A DNA stretch of 64,000 nucleotides from Fistularia commersonii. Taxonomy: Eukaryota; Chordata; Actinopteri; Syngnathiformes; Fistulariidae. Where the stretch lies: positions 17,238,179 through 17,302,178 of the forward strand of contig JBBMNZ010000002.1 in the NCBI GenBank assembly GCA_037954325.1, read 5' to 3'. The notes beneath the pieces are model-generated. The model worked only from the letters and a program-made list of their open reading frames with translations, did no database searches and was not told where the DNA came from. Each line of letters begins with the position of its first letter. Positions within the stretch are counted from its first letter, which is position 1. Below are positions 39,115 to 51,613 of the stretch, piece after piece. The translations under genes and the position numbers were made by a program.

Positions 39115-39330
39115 TCTAGTTCATCTCACACGCTTTACCGTCCCTCGACAATCGCGCAGCGGTTCGTCAAACAAAACAAACTCCTCTCCCGGCGAGCCAG
39201 GAAGGCCCACATACCTTCTAAACTGATGTAATGACGGTGAAAGAGAGCAATTTCCATTTTTACCCGCATCATGGTGGCTGTGCACGGGGGTCCCCGGTGG
39301 AAGGCAATTTATCATGCGCCCCTCCTACTG
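39115..39330. promoter_or_regulatory. Candidate conserved element downstream of znf503
   Basis: Repeat-free block of balanced composition with CTGATGTAATGACGG (39225-39240), AGCAATTTCC (39247) and GCAATTTATCATGCG (39304). It resembles noncoding conserved DNA near developmental genes; inference only. Confidence 0.22.
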
Positions 39331-39421
39331 GCCCTGTCACTGGAGGAACAGGCAGGCACATGTGTGCATGAATTACCAACCCTCCCACCTACAGCCCTCC
39401 TTACTGAGGAGATTTGACACA

Positions 39422-39441
39422 GGGGGGGGGGGGGGGGGGGG
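39422..39441. repeat. Poly(G) run of 20
   Basis: Twenty consecutive G bases following TTTGACACA. Such a run can fold as a G-quadruplex and is also a site where sequencing length may be unreliable. Confidence 0.9.
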
Positions 39442-39576
39442 TATGCGATAGTATTAAAGCGTGTATTCACTTTGTCCATCACGGTCTGCAGGAGCTTTGG
39501 AGTACAAGTACAAGTACATGTAATAAACCACATTCATTGAAATCATTTTCCAACAGGGAAATATGAAGTAAGTCAC

Positions 39577-39578
<2 letters not shown>

Positions 39579-39637
<59 letters not shown>
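39579..39637. repeat. (TG)n microsatellite
   Basis: About 29 uninterrupted TG units. Confidence 0.97.
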
Positions 39638-39640
<3 letters not shown>

Positions 39641-42600
39641 AACTTTATCCAGAGTCAGTTGGGTTTATGGAATTAATACTGATCCTGTTAATCGAATGAA
39701 TCCTTTAATGGGGGTATCTTAACGAAAAGAAGCTCGATAAACCGCCGTTTAAGAGAGAAATTGTCCCAGTAACCATTAATAATACAGATGAAATATGAAA
39801 ATTGTTCTTGGGATTCATGCTTCACGGACAAAACGAAGAGGCTGCACTTTCCGCAAAAGTAGAAACAACACTGCATATTTCCGGAAGGGATCTTAAGTGA
39901 TATTTTCCATTCCATAACGAAGACAGATGGTCATTCCACAGCAACGTAGCTCCGCTCCTGCTTATTTTATAAAATGAATGGTGTCAAACAATACACATGC
40001 ATGTTAACCTTCAGGACTGAAATTGAACAGGGCAAAAAGCAACATTGCCAAACTATTCCAGAAATGTGAATGGTATGATAAACCACAACTTTTTTAAATA
40101 CACAGTGCTTCTTCAGATTTCTTGTCAAGACATAAAGCAGCCATTTTAGATTCTTGGCACATACTTGCACTCTGAGAGAGACACTGCAGGAAACCTGGCA
40201 TGACATCTGGCAATAGGGGGTGGCGGCGATGGGTGGTGGTCGTGGTGGGGGGAGGAGGAGGAGGGTGGGGGCTGTTGAAGGAACTGACTCACACACCAAA
40301 CCCCATATTCAACCCCAGTGAATTACCACCACTAAAGCTGTCATTAATGGGTGTGTGGCACAATATAAAGACATGTCGTTGTCTGTAGTAGCAAGTCTAT
40401 ATTTTGGGTAACAGCTGTGTCAATAAGGGGAAGCAACTAAAATGTTCTACCCCATGCCAAACAAAAGTCAAAAAACAATTATTATCGCTTATGTATGCAT
40501 GGTTGTTCATTGGTTGTTGTTCAGTGGTTCATAAAAAATCACCATGTTCGAAAAAAAGATACTTAATAATGTTAATTGTTTTCTATTTGGACGATCGATA
40601 TATATTGCTTGCATATGTTTTACAAGTGTATTGTTATTTTCAAAAAACAGACCTATTAAGTTCTTTCCCAGATATGTGCGAGGTTGGATGTTGTGAGTTG
40701 CTGTCATTTTGACATCCATGTGTAACTAATACTGTACATGTACCTACATTGGGATTTCTTTGCACTCATAGTAAAAAAGTAGTGTCACAACTTTTAGACC
40801 CACCTACTTTTGTTATCTCAGTGTGTGATTTATGGCAATACGGGTTCGGTGGCATGCCCACAACATTGTGATTGCAGTAATGAAGCCATAAACTGTGCAG
40901 CATAAAACCAAACAGGGACTCTGGCTGTAAACAGACCCATCGCTTTGGACCATACTAAAAACCTGCATATTCCAGAGGAGATTTAAATAATCAACACCGA
41001 TATTGGTTATGCTATGTTGTATCCATCATAAAGCACCATTCTCAGACAAATTGATCTTTCAATAGCATCCCCAACTGAGAACTGTAATAGGGGTAATTTG
41101 GTTCGCAAAATCAGTGCAGGGACAGGCAGGAATCCCTTCCCACTCTCCTACATCTGGTTACCCTCCTCATTGATTTACAAATGTAAAGTGCTCATCCAGG
41201 TGATGTAAGAGAAGTGGCAGTGTTGATCTATCTGCGCCACTCAGATCTCTTACCAGTGAGACACTTTCTTGTGTTTAGACAGCCTAATTGAGGTCATTTC
41301 TGCCTGCCTTGGGATTTATTGTGCACCAAGGTGTTTTAGCATTCAGATAATTTTCCCATTTTCTGATTCTGACAAAGAATATTTTATGAAAATGCACCCT
41401 TATTCTTGGCACCTTAATGGAGTATGTTGGAGTAGCATGCAAGCTGATGAGGTTATTGTCTGTCACTGATAAATGTAAGAAGCAGAAAAAATGTCAGAGA
41501 TGGGCTGGGCTCCATGAGGTTTTTTGCCCTCTATGTAAAATCCACTGTTCTTTGTTTGCGTATGACTGACTGAATCTACTAAATAATTCCAATATCTTCT
41601 ACCGTCTTTGAATACATTATGATGGTATGTCAGCGGTCTTTCACTAACAGAATCTGAACATTATATATGTCTTCCAAGAGTGTGGGTCCCTTTCTAGCAT
41701 GACTCACATGCTTCCATTAACCAGTTTTTCTCACATGGTGAATGAAATCACTGTGAAGGGTCAAGTCTTGTTGATATGTGATTTGACTAACTGAAAATGA
41801 AGCCGGTTAATTTTGTCAGGAGTACTTTATGTTAGAGCTACTGATTGTGTAAGCTACAAAGCCACAGTTTTAATCACGGATTAAACGTACCATCTCCAAC
41901 AGAGTGACTCTCTACAACTGTAACAACAAAATGGGTTATATTTACAATCCTTGTAATATGTCTGGGAAAAGGCAAATTCTTTAAAGCAGTTAAACTCAGA
42001 CATGCAGAAAGCAGTGGACATTTTATAACTAGTAGATTTATGTCAATGTCAATGAAGCTATAGAGCATGTTTTGCCAGCTTTTAATGGTGTAAATCACAG
42101 TTTCTGTGTGGATTATCACTGGGGTCTCCGGTTTTCTCCAACAATACAAAAAAGTAGTAGATTAATAGAAGACTCTAAATTACGTAAATATATATGGGTA
42201 AGATAGTGAATGGTTGTTTTCTCTATATGTCTGATTGACCCACCATCGATCAATGCTCTACCCACTGTAAATGAAGGTACAAACCAAACTAAACTTTAGT
42301 TTAGTTAGGCCAGCAGGTTACGCATGCAGTGGTTGACATTTACTGAGATAATCAATTGGTATTACTTCTGTCGATTTTTGGAGTGCACTTGCTCGATAAG
42401 AAATAGTTTTGCAACTCAAACATTTCACACTATTGAACCATCCAGTGGAGTGATGTATCAAGTTGAACAAAAACATTTGTCTGGTGGAGGTTTTCATCAA
42501 GTTCAGTTTTCCAGTCAGAAGTCCATCATAGACTGCAAGATAATATGTACGCTGTTACTGTATGTTATGTTATATTTTGAGGGATGGTGACTATTTGGCA

Positions 42601-44449
42601 TTTTGACTCATAGTCGTATGAGAATCTTACTCCAAAAGGTGCTGTTGGTTGTTGATCCACCAACATCCACCCACACATGAAAATAATGACTAGATGCAGC
42701 TGGCCTATACAAAGTTCCCTGAGGGATTTTCAAATATGTTCACAGAATGAAGGAGGCGTAGATGTATGAATGTGGGTGAATTTTGAATTCAACTCGGTTA
42801 TTTTATTAAGCTTCATCCTATTTGTTGTGTGGTGTTGCCAGATGCCACAGCTTTCACTGATTTCAAACACAACATATTCCCACCCTCTTTGCCAGCTGTG
42901 AAGTTGTTGAGCCTTTGGACCTTTGGATTTTTTTGGATTTTTTTCTGGTGTTTTAGATTACATACAAATGTGAATGAACAAGTTTTGTTTTTTTCTTTTT
43001 TTTAAATTGTGCATTGGCATTCTTATAAATCCCCAAACACTTCTCAAGACATATTTATATAGCCATTTGAACATCCAAGCATCTGGGACTCGGGAAAATG
43101 TCCATCTTTGTGCATAGTAGTTGCATTTTTCTCATGGGTTGAACAAACATGTAAGATGGCCAGTCGCTGAAATCCGCTATTTCTGGTATCAGAACAAAGA
43201 AAATTGTCAACCAAATCGTAAACAACATTGTCATTCAAAATAATAGGCACATCAAGAATGGGGACAAAATCCAGCTCTTTGGAAGTCTTAAATTGTTTTT
43301 GCTTTGTTACTCTGTGTAAATACAGTATGATGTACTGCTGATACAAAACTACATTATCCAACCAGACCATCTTAACTGGTGTCCATGGCCTACAGTTGAA
43401 GAAGAATTTCCATTTGTTTCATTCTCTTTTTGCAAAAGAACAGCTAACATGCCTTTTTGACAACCCAACTCTGAAAAGTTTAAAGCATTTTGTGCTAGAA
43501 ACAAACTGTTTTTGAATGTGATTCAAAACATACTTTTAAAAATATCCTGCAACCTGTGACAACATCAGTTAATGTGTTGAACTGGGAAAGGAAGTTAGGT
43601 GAGGTACAAAAAGAGAGAAGAATTGAAAAAAACTTTTAAAGGGGGGAAAAGTGTCTTTAAGCCATTAAGAAATAATGTTTTTTTTCAGTGAGTAACATGG
43701 ACAATTAAAATGTTTTGCAGATAAGTGTAGAGAGGGTACCAAGGATGGAGGTCTGGCGAGGAAACTGAATGTGCAGAAAAATCTGTTCTTCTAAATTAAT
43801 AAGGACATTCCATTGTGCTTTGTGCAAAGCCCTCCATTGATGATGCAATGATTTGCCGTCCAATATAATGGATGAACCAATGTTTCAAGAATCCTGTCTG
43901 CACCCTCTCAATATCAGCACTAAGTATGTGGGAAAATCTTATTATTATATGTGCTACTTTAAGAAATTGCTTATATCTTAGTAATTACAAATATAGAATT
44001 TTATGCATCAAATATAGTTTTACTTGCATGGTTTAGCGACTCCTTTCACCATATGACATAAAACAAAACTTAAATCAGAAACCGCAGGGGAATTGTCTTT
44101 GAACATGGACTGGACAGTTTATATTAACATATCCACCCTAAATGACTTGCAGTGTGTTGTAGAAGGGTCTCTCTGAAGAAAGGATTGCTGCTGTTGATGA
44201 AGCTTTGTGTTTTTGTGCAGACCAATCAGATGTAGGTTAAGAAGACATTGGCTCAATTTGACATTTTTCCTGCACATGTTGAAAATATACTACTTGAACA
44301 TACAGGATCCATGTGCTGGATGGTTTCAAAATGCATGTCCATGATAAGAAAAGGGGAGTGATTCTATGTTCAGTCATGGGTGAATGGCTGACAACATAAT
44401 TGAGGGTATTGATGGCTACCACATCCAAATAAAAAGACTGGTGATAAGT
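39638..44449. other. Gene-poor noncoding flank
   Basis: No supported gene or interspersed element. A G-rich tract at 40206-40272 (GGGGGTGG, GGGTGGTGG and GGGGGGAGGAGG blocks) has G-quadruplex potential. The rest is AT-rich with scattered short open frames that carry no recognisable domain. Confidence 0.55.
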
Positions 44450-44640
44450 TAGGGTAGCTGAGCTTAAAGGTTAGAGAGGCAAGCCGGTTATGGAAAGGTC
44501 ACTGGTTGAATCTCCTGCCCCAGCAGGCAAATTTGTGGGTGGGGGAGGTGAAAGAACAGTGCTTTCCCTTCCCTCAATATTAATAGCTTAAGTTCCCTTG
44601 AGCAAGGTGCTTCATGCCTAACAAAACACCCTAAAGGATC
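44450..44640 (+). mobile_element. tRNA-like SINE
   Basis: GGGTAGCTGAGCTTAAAGG at the start is an A-box-like region, GGTCACTGGTTGAATCTCC a B-box-like region. The body has GCAGGCAAATTTGTGGG, CTTTCCCTTCCCTCAATATT and CCCTTGAGCAAGGTGCTTCA. This is the common tRNA-derived SINE layout of fish. No clear tail or target duplication. Confidence 0.6.
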
Positions 44641-44982
44641 AAGAAACAAAAGTTTTCAGAGTTCAGAATCTAGTAACATCTGGAAAGGAACTTGCACGTC
44701 CACAATTACCACAGCATCTTCAGATTCAAATTGCTGGAATTCAATACATTATTTTCATAGCAGGGTTTACTGTTTTGGTATAACCAAATAATAAATTTCG
44801 TATAATCATTTGCAACTATAACTGTTTGCTACATAGCATGAGAAAAAAAATGAAAACATACAGAATTAGAAAAGGTCATGAACCCTTAAAACAAACAAAA
44901 CAAAGAAAAAAAGAAGCGTTTGTGCATTTATTTTCAGGTTATTATTTTTTTCCACTGCCCTTTATTGCTAGACATTCTGTTA

Positions 44983-45115
44983 TCTATGTCTGTGGAGGTT
45001 CTCAGTCATCCAGGTCATACTGAATACTTCAGTTCTGAGAAATGAAGAAGCCTTCAAGTCTTAAATAGAAGATCTTCAAGTCCAGTTGCCATGACAAGAA
45101 GATTTCGGCAAGAAT
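44983..45115. repeat. Interspersed repeat (CAGTCATCCAGGTCAT type)
   Basis: TCTGTGGAGGTTCTCAGTCA, the ATCCAGGTCATACTG segment and a distal CTTCAAGTCCAGTTGCCATG are hallmarks of a short dispersed fish repeat. A second partial copy is at 56728-56763. Its class is not determined. Confidence 0.5.
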
Positions 45116-46599
45116 TCTGTTATTAATCATCCCTAAATTGTTTTCTTCCAGACAGCTTCAGTCAGTGGACCAGACATTTGTAGTCAAAAAAATAGAACTA
45201 GAGTAAATGAAAATTAAAACAATAAAATAGAAATAAATAAATTAATCGATCAAACTTGGCTTATATAACACAGAAGAAGAGTGACACACCTAAACCAGCT
45301 GGATCTATTTATCCATGCATGATTCTTGGAAGCACAGTAGTGACTGCACTCCTTATTGTGGTGCGTGTATGGAGGGAATGTCTCGGGGCTCGTTTGGTGT
45401 TTTCCATGGAATAGCTCTGACTTCCATCATTGTCAAATTTCTACGGCATCAACTTAAATTAAGGTTTATTTCTGACAATGCAAAAACACAATTTCAAATC
45501 TGACTATGAAAAAACTTTCTCAATTACCAGTATCTTTTGCCTATTTATTTTGAAAGAACTGCTCTCAATGACTGAGGTGTCAATGAAATCTGTGAAGAAA
45601 CAGCTGAGATATGGCTATTGCTCGTGTCATGGTGGTACCCTTGAATGCTATTAATGATTTTAAGGACCTACATCAACCAAGAATCTGGTGTATATAGAAA
45701 GGCAGGAAGTACACTGTATTAAACTCCAGAGAATCCCTTACAGAGGCATGCGCAAAAACAGCAATATATAACATTTATGTGATTTACGGGAGCTATATTT
45801 ATCATGTTGATATAAACTATTCAACTGTTACCAGCCTCCACATTACTCCTGCAATTCATACACGTCAGCAGATCAAACAATTCCCTCCCCTCTTATACTG
45901 CCAACCTAAAACTAAACTACTTGTCGCCGCCTGTGCCTGTATGACTTTCAATAAAGACTTCTCCAAGGAAATAAGGGGAGAAGGAAACATTTCTCATCTC
46001 ATCCAAATGCAGTAAGTTATGATACTGCTATGTATCAAACATTGATCTGAGGCATTTTGGGAAGCTGGTCATATTAAGAAGGGAGTGCAGTAGACTAATG
46101 TGCCTGACTGGGAGACAAATTGGTCCAGACATGCAGCAACACTGCCCCGGGATATATAGGGAGCTTGCATCACGTTTATTGCTTTAATGCATTTTAGTGT
46201 TAAGTGTGAAATTGAACTTCAAATTACCTACAATACATTGTTTAGTTTTAGTTTTTTTTCAGTGCTGTCTTCTAACCCATGGATAGTAATGAAAACAGTA
46301 TAGCTGCAAGGTAAAAGTTATAAGGAAATGTCTATGGAGGAGAAAAAAAACATGTTTAAATGTGCCGTTTGGTTAACCTGGATTAAAAATACAAATTCAA
46401 ATATATGTAATTTATGTATCATTGAAAATGCATCCTGATTCAAAGTTTAAAAAATATTGGCCAGAACCTAAAACTGACCACAAATGATGAGCCATCAAGC
46501 TGTTGTACTGGTTGTATCAAATTTGTTCAATGGAGACAGTGGTGTCAGTAAACATAAAACACCCAAAAGACCAAAAAAAGACCTTTAAAAAACCTGTCC
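45116..46599. other. Noncoding stretch
   Basis: No gene or repeat recognised; AT-rich. Confidence 0.5.
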
Positions 46600-46822
46600 C
46601 TCTTTGCAATAACTGTATCTTATATTAATAGTGCATGTAAATAAATTGTACATACCTTGTATATACTTTACATCTCTTTATTTTTATTTTAAATTGAGTT
46701 TTATTCTGTTCTTTTCACATGAATGCTTATATTTCTCACCTGTACCCCGTGAGCAAGAACAATTTCCCCCTTGGGGATCAATTCAGTGTTCTAATTCCAA
46801 TTCTGATTCTGAACCTAAAACC
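46600..46822 (+). mobile_element. Probable non-LTR retroelement 3' end
   Basis: AACAATTTCCCCCTTGGGGA followed by TCAATTCAGTG and TTCTAATTCCAATTCTGATTC is the degraded form of a common fish LINE/SINE ending (…TTTCCC…GGGGATCAATAAAGT… with a TTCTGA-type tail). The upstream T-rich part is too diverged to assign a family. Confidence 0.42.
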
Positions 46823-49280
46823 CTTTATTCTACAGTATATTGAATTATATAAAAACATGTTGTGAGTAATTGCATTCCCATCAAGAACATATTTGCATGC
46901 ATATTGCATATTTGATATAGTACAATTACGACACTTGTTCTGACACAAGAAACATGGAAGTTGCCAATAGGTTGGTCAAACATCTCAGTAAATTAGTTTT
47001 TCAAAGGAATTCTTTGTTTAACTTCACAAGAAGATTTCATTGTTTGGGATTCATCAGTTAAGCACATTCAGAGTTTAATGTAGTGCCTCTTTTCAGCTGC
47101 AGGCAATATCCTAAGGTGTCACCCTGTAAGCTGTTACCTTTGTGCTCAGATTCTGGAACAGTATGCCAGAACACCTCCTCCCCTTACCTGATTTGACAGT
47201 GTTTAAATAATACTGACTTAAATGAGACACCAAACATACACTACCTATTGTAAGGCTAAAACCCATTGTCATCATTGGTTTTTTTTCCACAATGTGGCTT
47301 GACATTAACAGAACTTAATGAATGCCAACAGTATTGTGACAATCTTGTGTTGAACAGCTTCCGCTATAGGCGGGCAGGATATTAAGCGGGAAGTTGCAGA
47401 GTGCAAGAGACAGTTGAAGGCCTCTGATGTGTATAAGTTTGGAGAGATTAATTTTCTCCAGTGCCGTGGATGGCAAATGCAAGCTATTAACCAGGCTTTA
47501 AATATTATAAAATGATATAATACATAACTTGCACATGCTCCCACACCATCAGTCAAAAAATGAAGAGATGAAAGTAGGAATAAAACTGTCACTAGAGACA
47601 AGTGAAGGGATCTTTTGAAACCTTAGGTAAATAAGACAAATCAGGCATTGAACATCCCAGGTAATAACTGATGCTATGACTTGGCATTTGCTCTGACATG
47701 CATTTGAGACAGGAACATTAAAAGATATCCACTATTTGACAGGTATCACAGTTCCCCCAGGCAAGAAGGATTCTCATTTTGATGAGTGTGTCAGTCACAG
47801 TGAAGCCTTTCGACGAGTCAGATCTCTCAAGCACTGACGTTCCTGGAATAACTCAAATATTACAAATGGAATTTTTGAAAAAGCTGAAAAGCTGTTTGAG
47901 GGAAGATTGATTATACCTAAAATACAAACTGTTTAGTTAGGATTGTTAAGGATTTAGTATTTCTGAAAATATACATATGAGAGATTTTACATGCCATATC
48001 ATATGTTTTGGTTTGATAATATGATGGATAATGGATGATAATAATGGATTGATAAATGATTGTTATAAAATGTTTTTATAATGATACAGAAAAGGCTGTA
48101 TGTGAAATGTAAATAAGAGTTGTCTTTTTACATGAGCTCAATACTCAGATTGCAATATTCAAAATTTCCGAAACCAATCATTCATAGTCAACGCCACTGA
48201 ATTACTTGTGACTGAGGTTGACAGGACTGTGGAGAGATGGTGGACGACGCAGGGTTTTAAATGCCATGTTCAGCGCAAAGTGTAAATAGTTACTCTGTAT
48301 GCATTTTTCACCGTGGCTTGTGCCATGTTCAGTATATGACACTCACACTGATTTACAACCCTCTCCTAGCTAAATAATTTACAGGGATATGGCTCTCTGT
48401 GCTTTAATGGCTGTTGTATAGACCTGTTTGCCTTTAAAATGTTCCACAGGCAAACAGCCATATGCCTGGATGGATGGTAGACTTCTCAGCACTGATTAAT
48501 AGGCTACTCAGTACTTGAGCGCAAACAGGGTGTCATGAAGCTCAGCATAACCAGAAGCAGCCGAGACTCAGTTGAATTTGTGAATAGCCCTCAGTGCAGG
48601 GTTCTACAGGTGATACATGTGATGCATTGCGGACATAAAAATACATCTATTTTAATTCTTGATGTATCATTTATATTCAGGATACATAAGAGCCCTGTTA
48701 AGATATATAAATAGGTTGGCAAATCTATTTGTTGTTCTGAATGCCAGTTCAAAGAAACATAATGAGAGTTCTTTGTGTGAGGTCAAAAAAAGGATTTTAT
48801 GAATGCTATGTAATCTAACATTGATTTAATGGTAGTCTATTGATACAACACTGTTAGGAAATTGAAGTTTGTTTTTGAGCTTTTGGCTTTGGTATTTTTG
48901 TGTGTGAATTTCCATGTGAAGTGACATGATGTGTTATTTATTTTCAGAGTTTTAATTTTCATAGTGAATTTGTGTTTTTCTCTTTTGTTGTCATTTCCTT
49001 TGTATTTTGGTTCTTTAGTGTTATAGTGTTATATTCTTGCAACTTATACTTCAGATAAATTACTTTACAATATGTTCTGTCAACTGTGCTCTCTAAATGT
49101 CTTTTCCTTTAATCATTTCCATTCCTGCCCTTATGATGTGCACATCTGGATGAGCCACCTTTACTTTTGCTCCTAAGTCAGGTTTTATTTTTGTTTGATA
49201 TTTTTTGAAATTCTACTATGTTGATGAAAAAGAAGAAAAAAAATAATATACCATAGAAGTGATTAATGATTTTTTTTTAA
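46823..49280. other. Gene-poor noncoding stretch
   Basis: No gene found. The blocks at 47690-47860 and 48420-48610 are repeat-free with balanced composition; the second includes ACTGATTAATAGG (48491-48503). They are possible enhancers but unsupported beyond this. Confidence 0.5.
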
Positions 49281-49288
49281 ACAATGTA

Positions 49289-51605
49289 CATCCATCCATC
49301 CTTCCATTTTCTCCTGCTTATCCGGAGTTGGGTTGCGGGGGCAGCAGTCAGAGCAGTGAGGCCCAGACCGTACTCTCCCCCGCCACATGGTCCAGCTCCT
49401 CTGGGAGGACCCCAAGGGGTTCCCAGGCCTGCCTGGTGACATAGTCTCTCCAGCCTGTCCTGGGTCTTCCCTGTGGTCTCTTCCTTGATGGTTCATGCCT
49501 GGAATACCTCTCCCGGGAGACGTCCAGGGGGCATCCTGACCAGATGCCCAAACCACCTCATCTATCTGAATCCCTTCTCCTCTCTATGCAGAGGAGCAGT
49601 AGCTCTACTCCGAGCTCCTCCCTGATGACTGAACCTCTCACCCTATTGCTAAGGGAGAGTCCAGCCACCTGTGGAGGAAACTCATTTTGGCCACTTGTAT
49701 CCATGATCTTGTTCTTTCAGTCAATACTCACAGCTCGTGACATTAGGTGAGGGTGGGAACGTAGATCGACTGGTAAATTGAGCCGATACAGTGTCTGCAT
49801 AGCTGCAGATGCTGCACCGATCTGCCTGTTGATCTCCCGCTCCATCCTTCCCTCACTCATGAACAAGACCCCGAGATACTTGAACTCCTCCACTTAGGGC
49901 AGAACCTTTTCCCCACCCTGGAGTGGGCATTCCACCCATTTCCTGTTGAGCACCATGGTCTCAGATTTGGAGGTGCTGATCCTCATCCTGGCCGCCTCAC
50001 ACTCAGCTGCCAACGGTTGCAGTGAGAGCTGGAGATCATGGCCCGATGAAGCCAACTGGAACTCATCATCTGCAAAAAGCAGAGACTTGATCCTGCGGCC
50101 ACCAAACCAGATCCCCTCGACGCCTTGACTACGCCTAGAAATTCTGTCCATCAAAGTTATGAACAGAATCGGTGACAAAGGGCAGCCCTGGCAGAGTCCG
50201 CCTCTCATTAAAAATGGGTCCGACTTACAACCGGCAATGTGGACCAAGCTCTGACACCCATCATGCAGGGTCTGAACAGTCCATATAACGGGGTTCGGTA
50301 CCTCATACTCCCAGAACACCCCCACAGGATTTCCCATGGGACACAGTCAAAACCCTTCTCCTGGTCCACCAAACACATGTAGACTGGTTGGGCAAACTCC
50401 CACTGTTCCATGACCATTACAAAAAACACCACAAAAACCCTAACCCTAACCCTAACCCTTACCCTAGCCTCCTGAGTCTGAGGTTCAATGACGTAGCGGA
50501 CCCTCTTTTCCCGCACTGCTGAATAGGCCTTACCAGGGAGGCTGAGGAGTGTGGTCCCCCTGTAGTTGGAGCACACCCTCCGATCCCCTTTTTAAAAAGG
50601 AGGGTAAGAGGGTGCAAGTCCAGTGGCACTGTTACCGTCATCCACACAATGCGGCAGAGGCCTTGAGGAACCCAGGGCGGACCTCATCCACGCCCAAGGA
50701 CCTGCTACTGAGAGATACTATTTGGCTGCCTCAGCAACTTCAGCCCTGGATTTAGGTTTGTCTGCTCCAGAACCCCCTGTCTCTGCTTCCTTATTGGAAG
50801 GCGTGTCAATGGGGTTGAGGAGGTTTCGGAATTATTCCTGCCACCGATCCACAACGTCTGGAGCTGAGGTCAGCAGCACCCTGCTCCCACTGTACACAGT
50901 GTTGACGGAGCACTACTTCCCCCTCCTGAGCCGCCAGATGATGGACCAGAATCTCCTCGACACCCACCAGAAGTTGTTCTCCTTGGTCTCGCCGAACTCC
51001 TCCCATGCCCAAGTTATTGCCTCAGCAACCACTGAAGCCACATGCCGCTTAGCCTGCTGCCTCCAGAGCCCCATAGGAGCCCCCAAAGGCCCAATAGGAC
51101 TCCTTCAGTTTAATGGCATCCCTCACTGCTGGAGTCCACCAGCAGGTTTGAGCGTTACCGCTCCGACAGGTGCTGACTGCCTTACGGCATCTCGGACTCA
51201 ACAGCCCCTGACTCCCTTTGTAGTTATAATTCTGCTTGGGGTGGGACTTGAAACTCCCTCTGACAAGGGATTCTGCTAGATGTTCCCATCAGACCCTCAC
51301 ATTACCTTTTGGTCTGCCAGGTCTGGCAGAGGGAGGCTACCCTCTTATCCACCGGGTTGAACCCAAACGCGCAGGCGCAGAGACCGGGGGCAATCAATAT
51401 GAGTTCGGGCAAGGGAAAATTGGACCCAATGAGTTTCTTCTTCAGGAAGTCTTCTGATTCACACTTTGTCTGGTCCCTCACCTGGGACCTGTTTGCCTTG
51501 GGTGACCATTCCAGGGGCATAAAGCCCCCAACAACATAGCTCCCAGGATCACTGGGACAGACAAACCCCTCCACCATGGTCAGATGGCAGCTTACAGAGG
51601 GGTAC
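49289..51605 (-). mobile_element. Rex3-like (RTE clade) non-LTR retrotransposon, defective
   Basis: Minus-strand LINE. RT blocks: CQGCPLSPILFITLMDRISR near 50130-50200, catalytic LLFADD near 50064-50081, and AAECEAARMRISTSKSETMV near 49955-50010. The 3' end is CTCCGGATAAGCAGGAG followed by a (GGAT)n tail at 49289-49304, as in Rex3. The stretch GGTGACAAAGGGCAGCCCTG (near 50171) is a highly conserved Rex3 segment. Stops, frameshifts and two internal deletions (around 51327 and 51395, in the endonuclease part) make it inactive. ACAATGTA at 49281-49288 and 51606-51613 is the target-site duplication. A short telomeric tract interrupts the RT region at 50438-50467. Confidence 0.88.
50438..50467. 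repeat. Interstitial telomeric repeat inside Rex3
   Basis: Three perfect CCCTAA units followed by CCCTTA and CCCTAG. They stand where conserved Rex3 coding sequence is expected. Confidence 0.85.
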
Positions 51606-51613
51606 ACAATGTA

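Noticed and set aside
50623..51279. 218-codon plus-strand open frame
   Set aside because: Antisense to the Rex3-like element; no domain in this frame.
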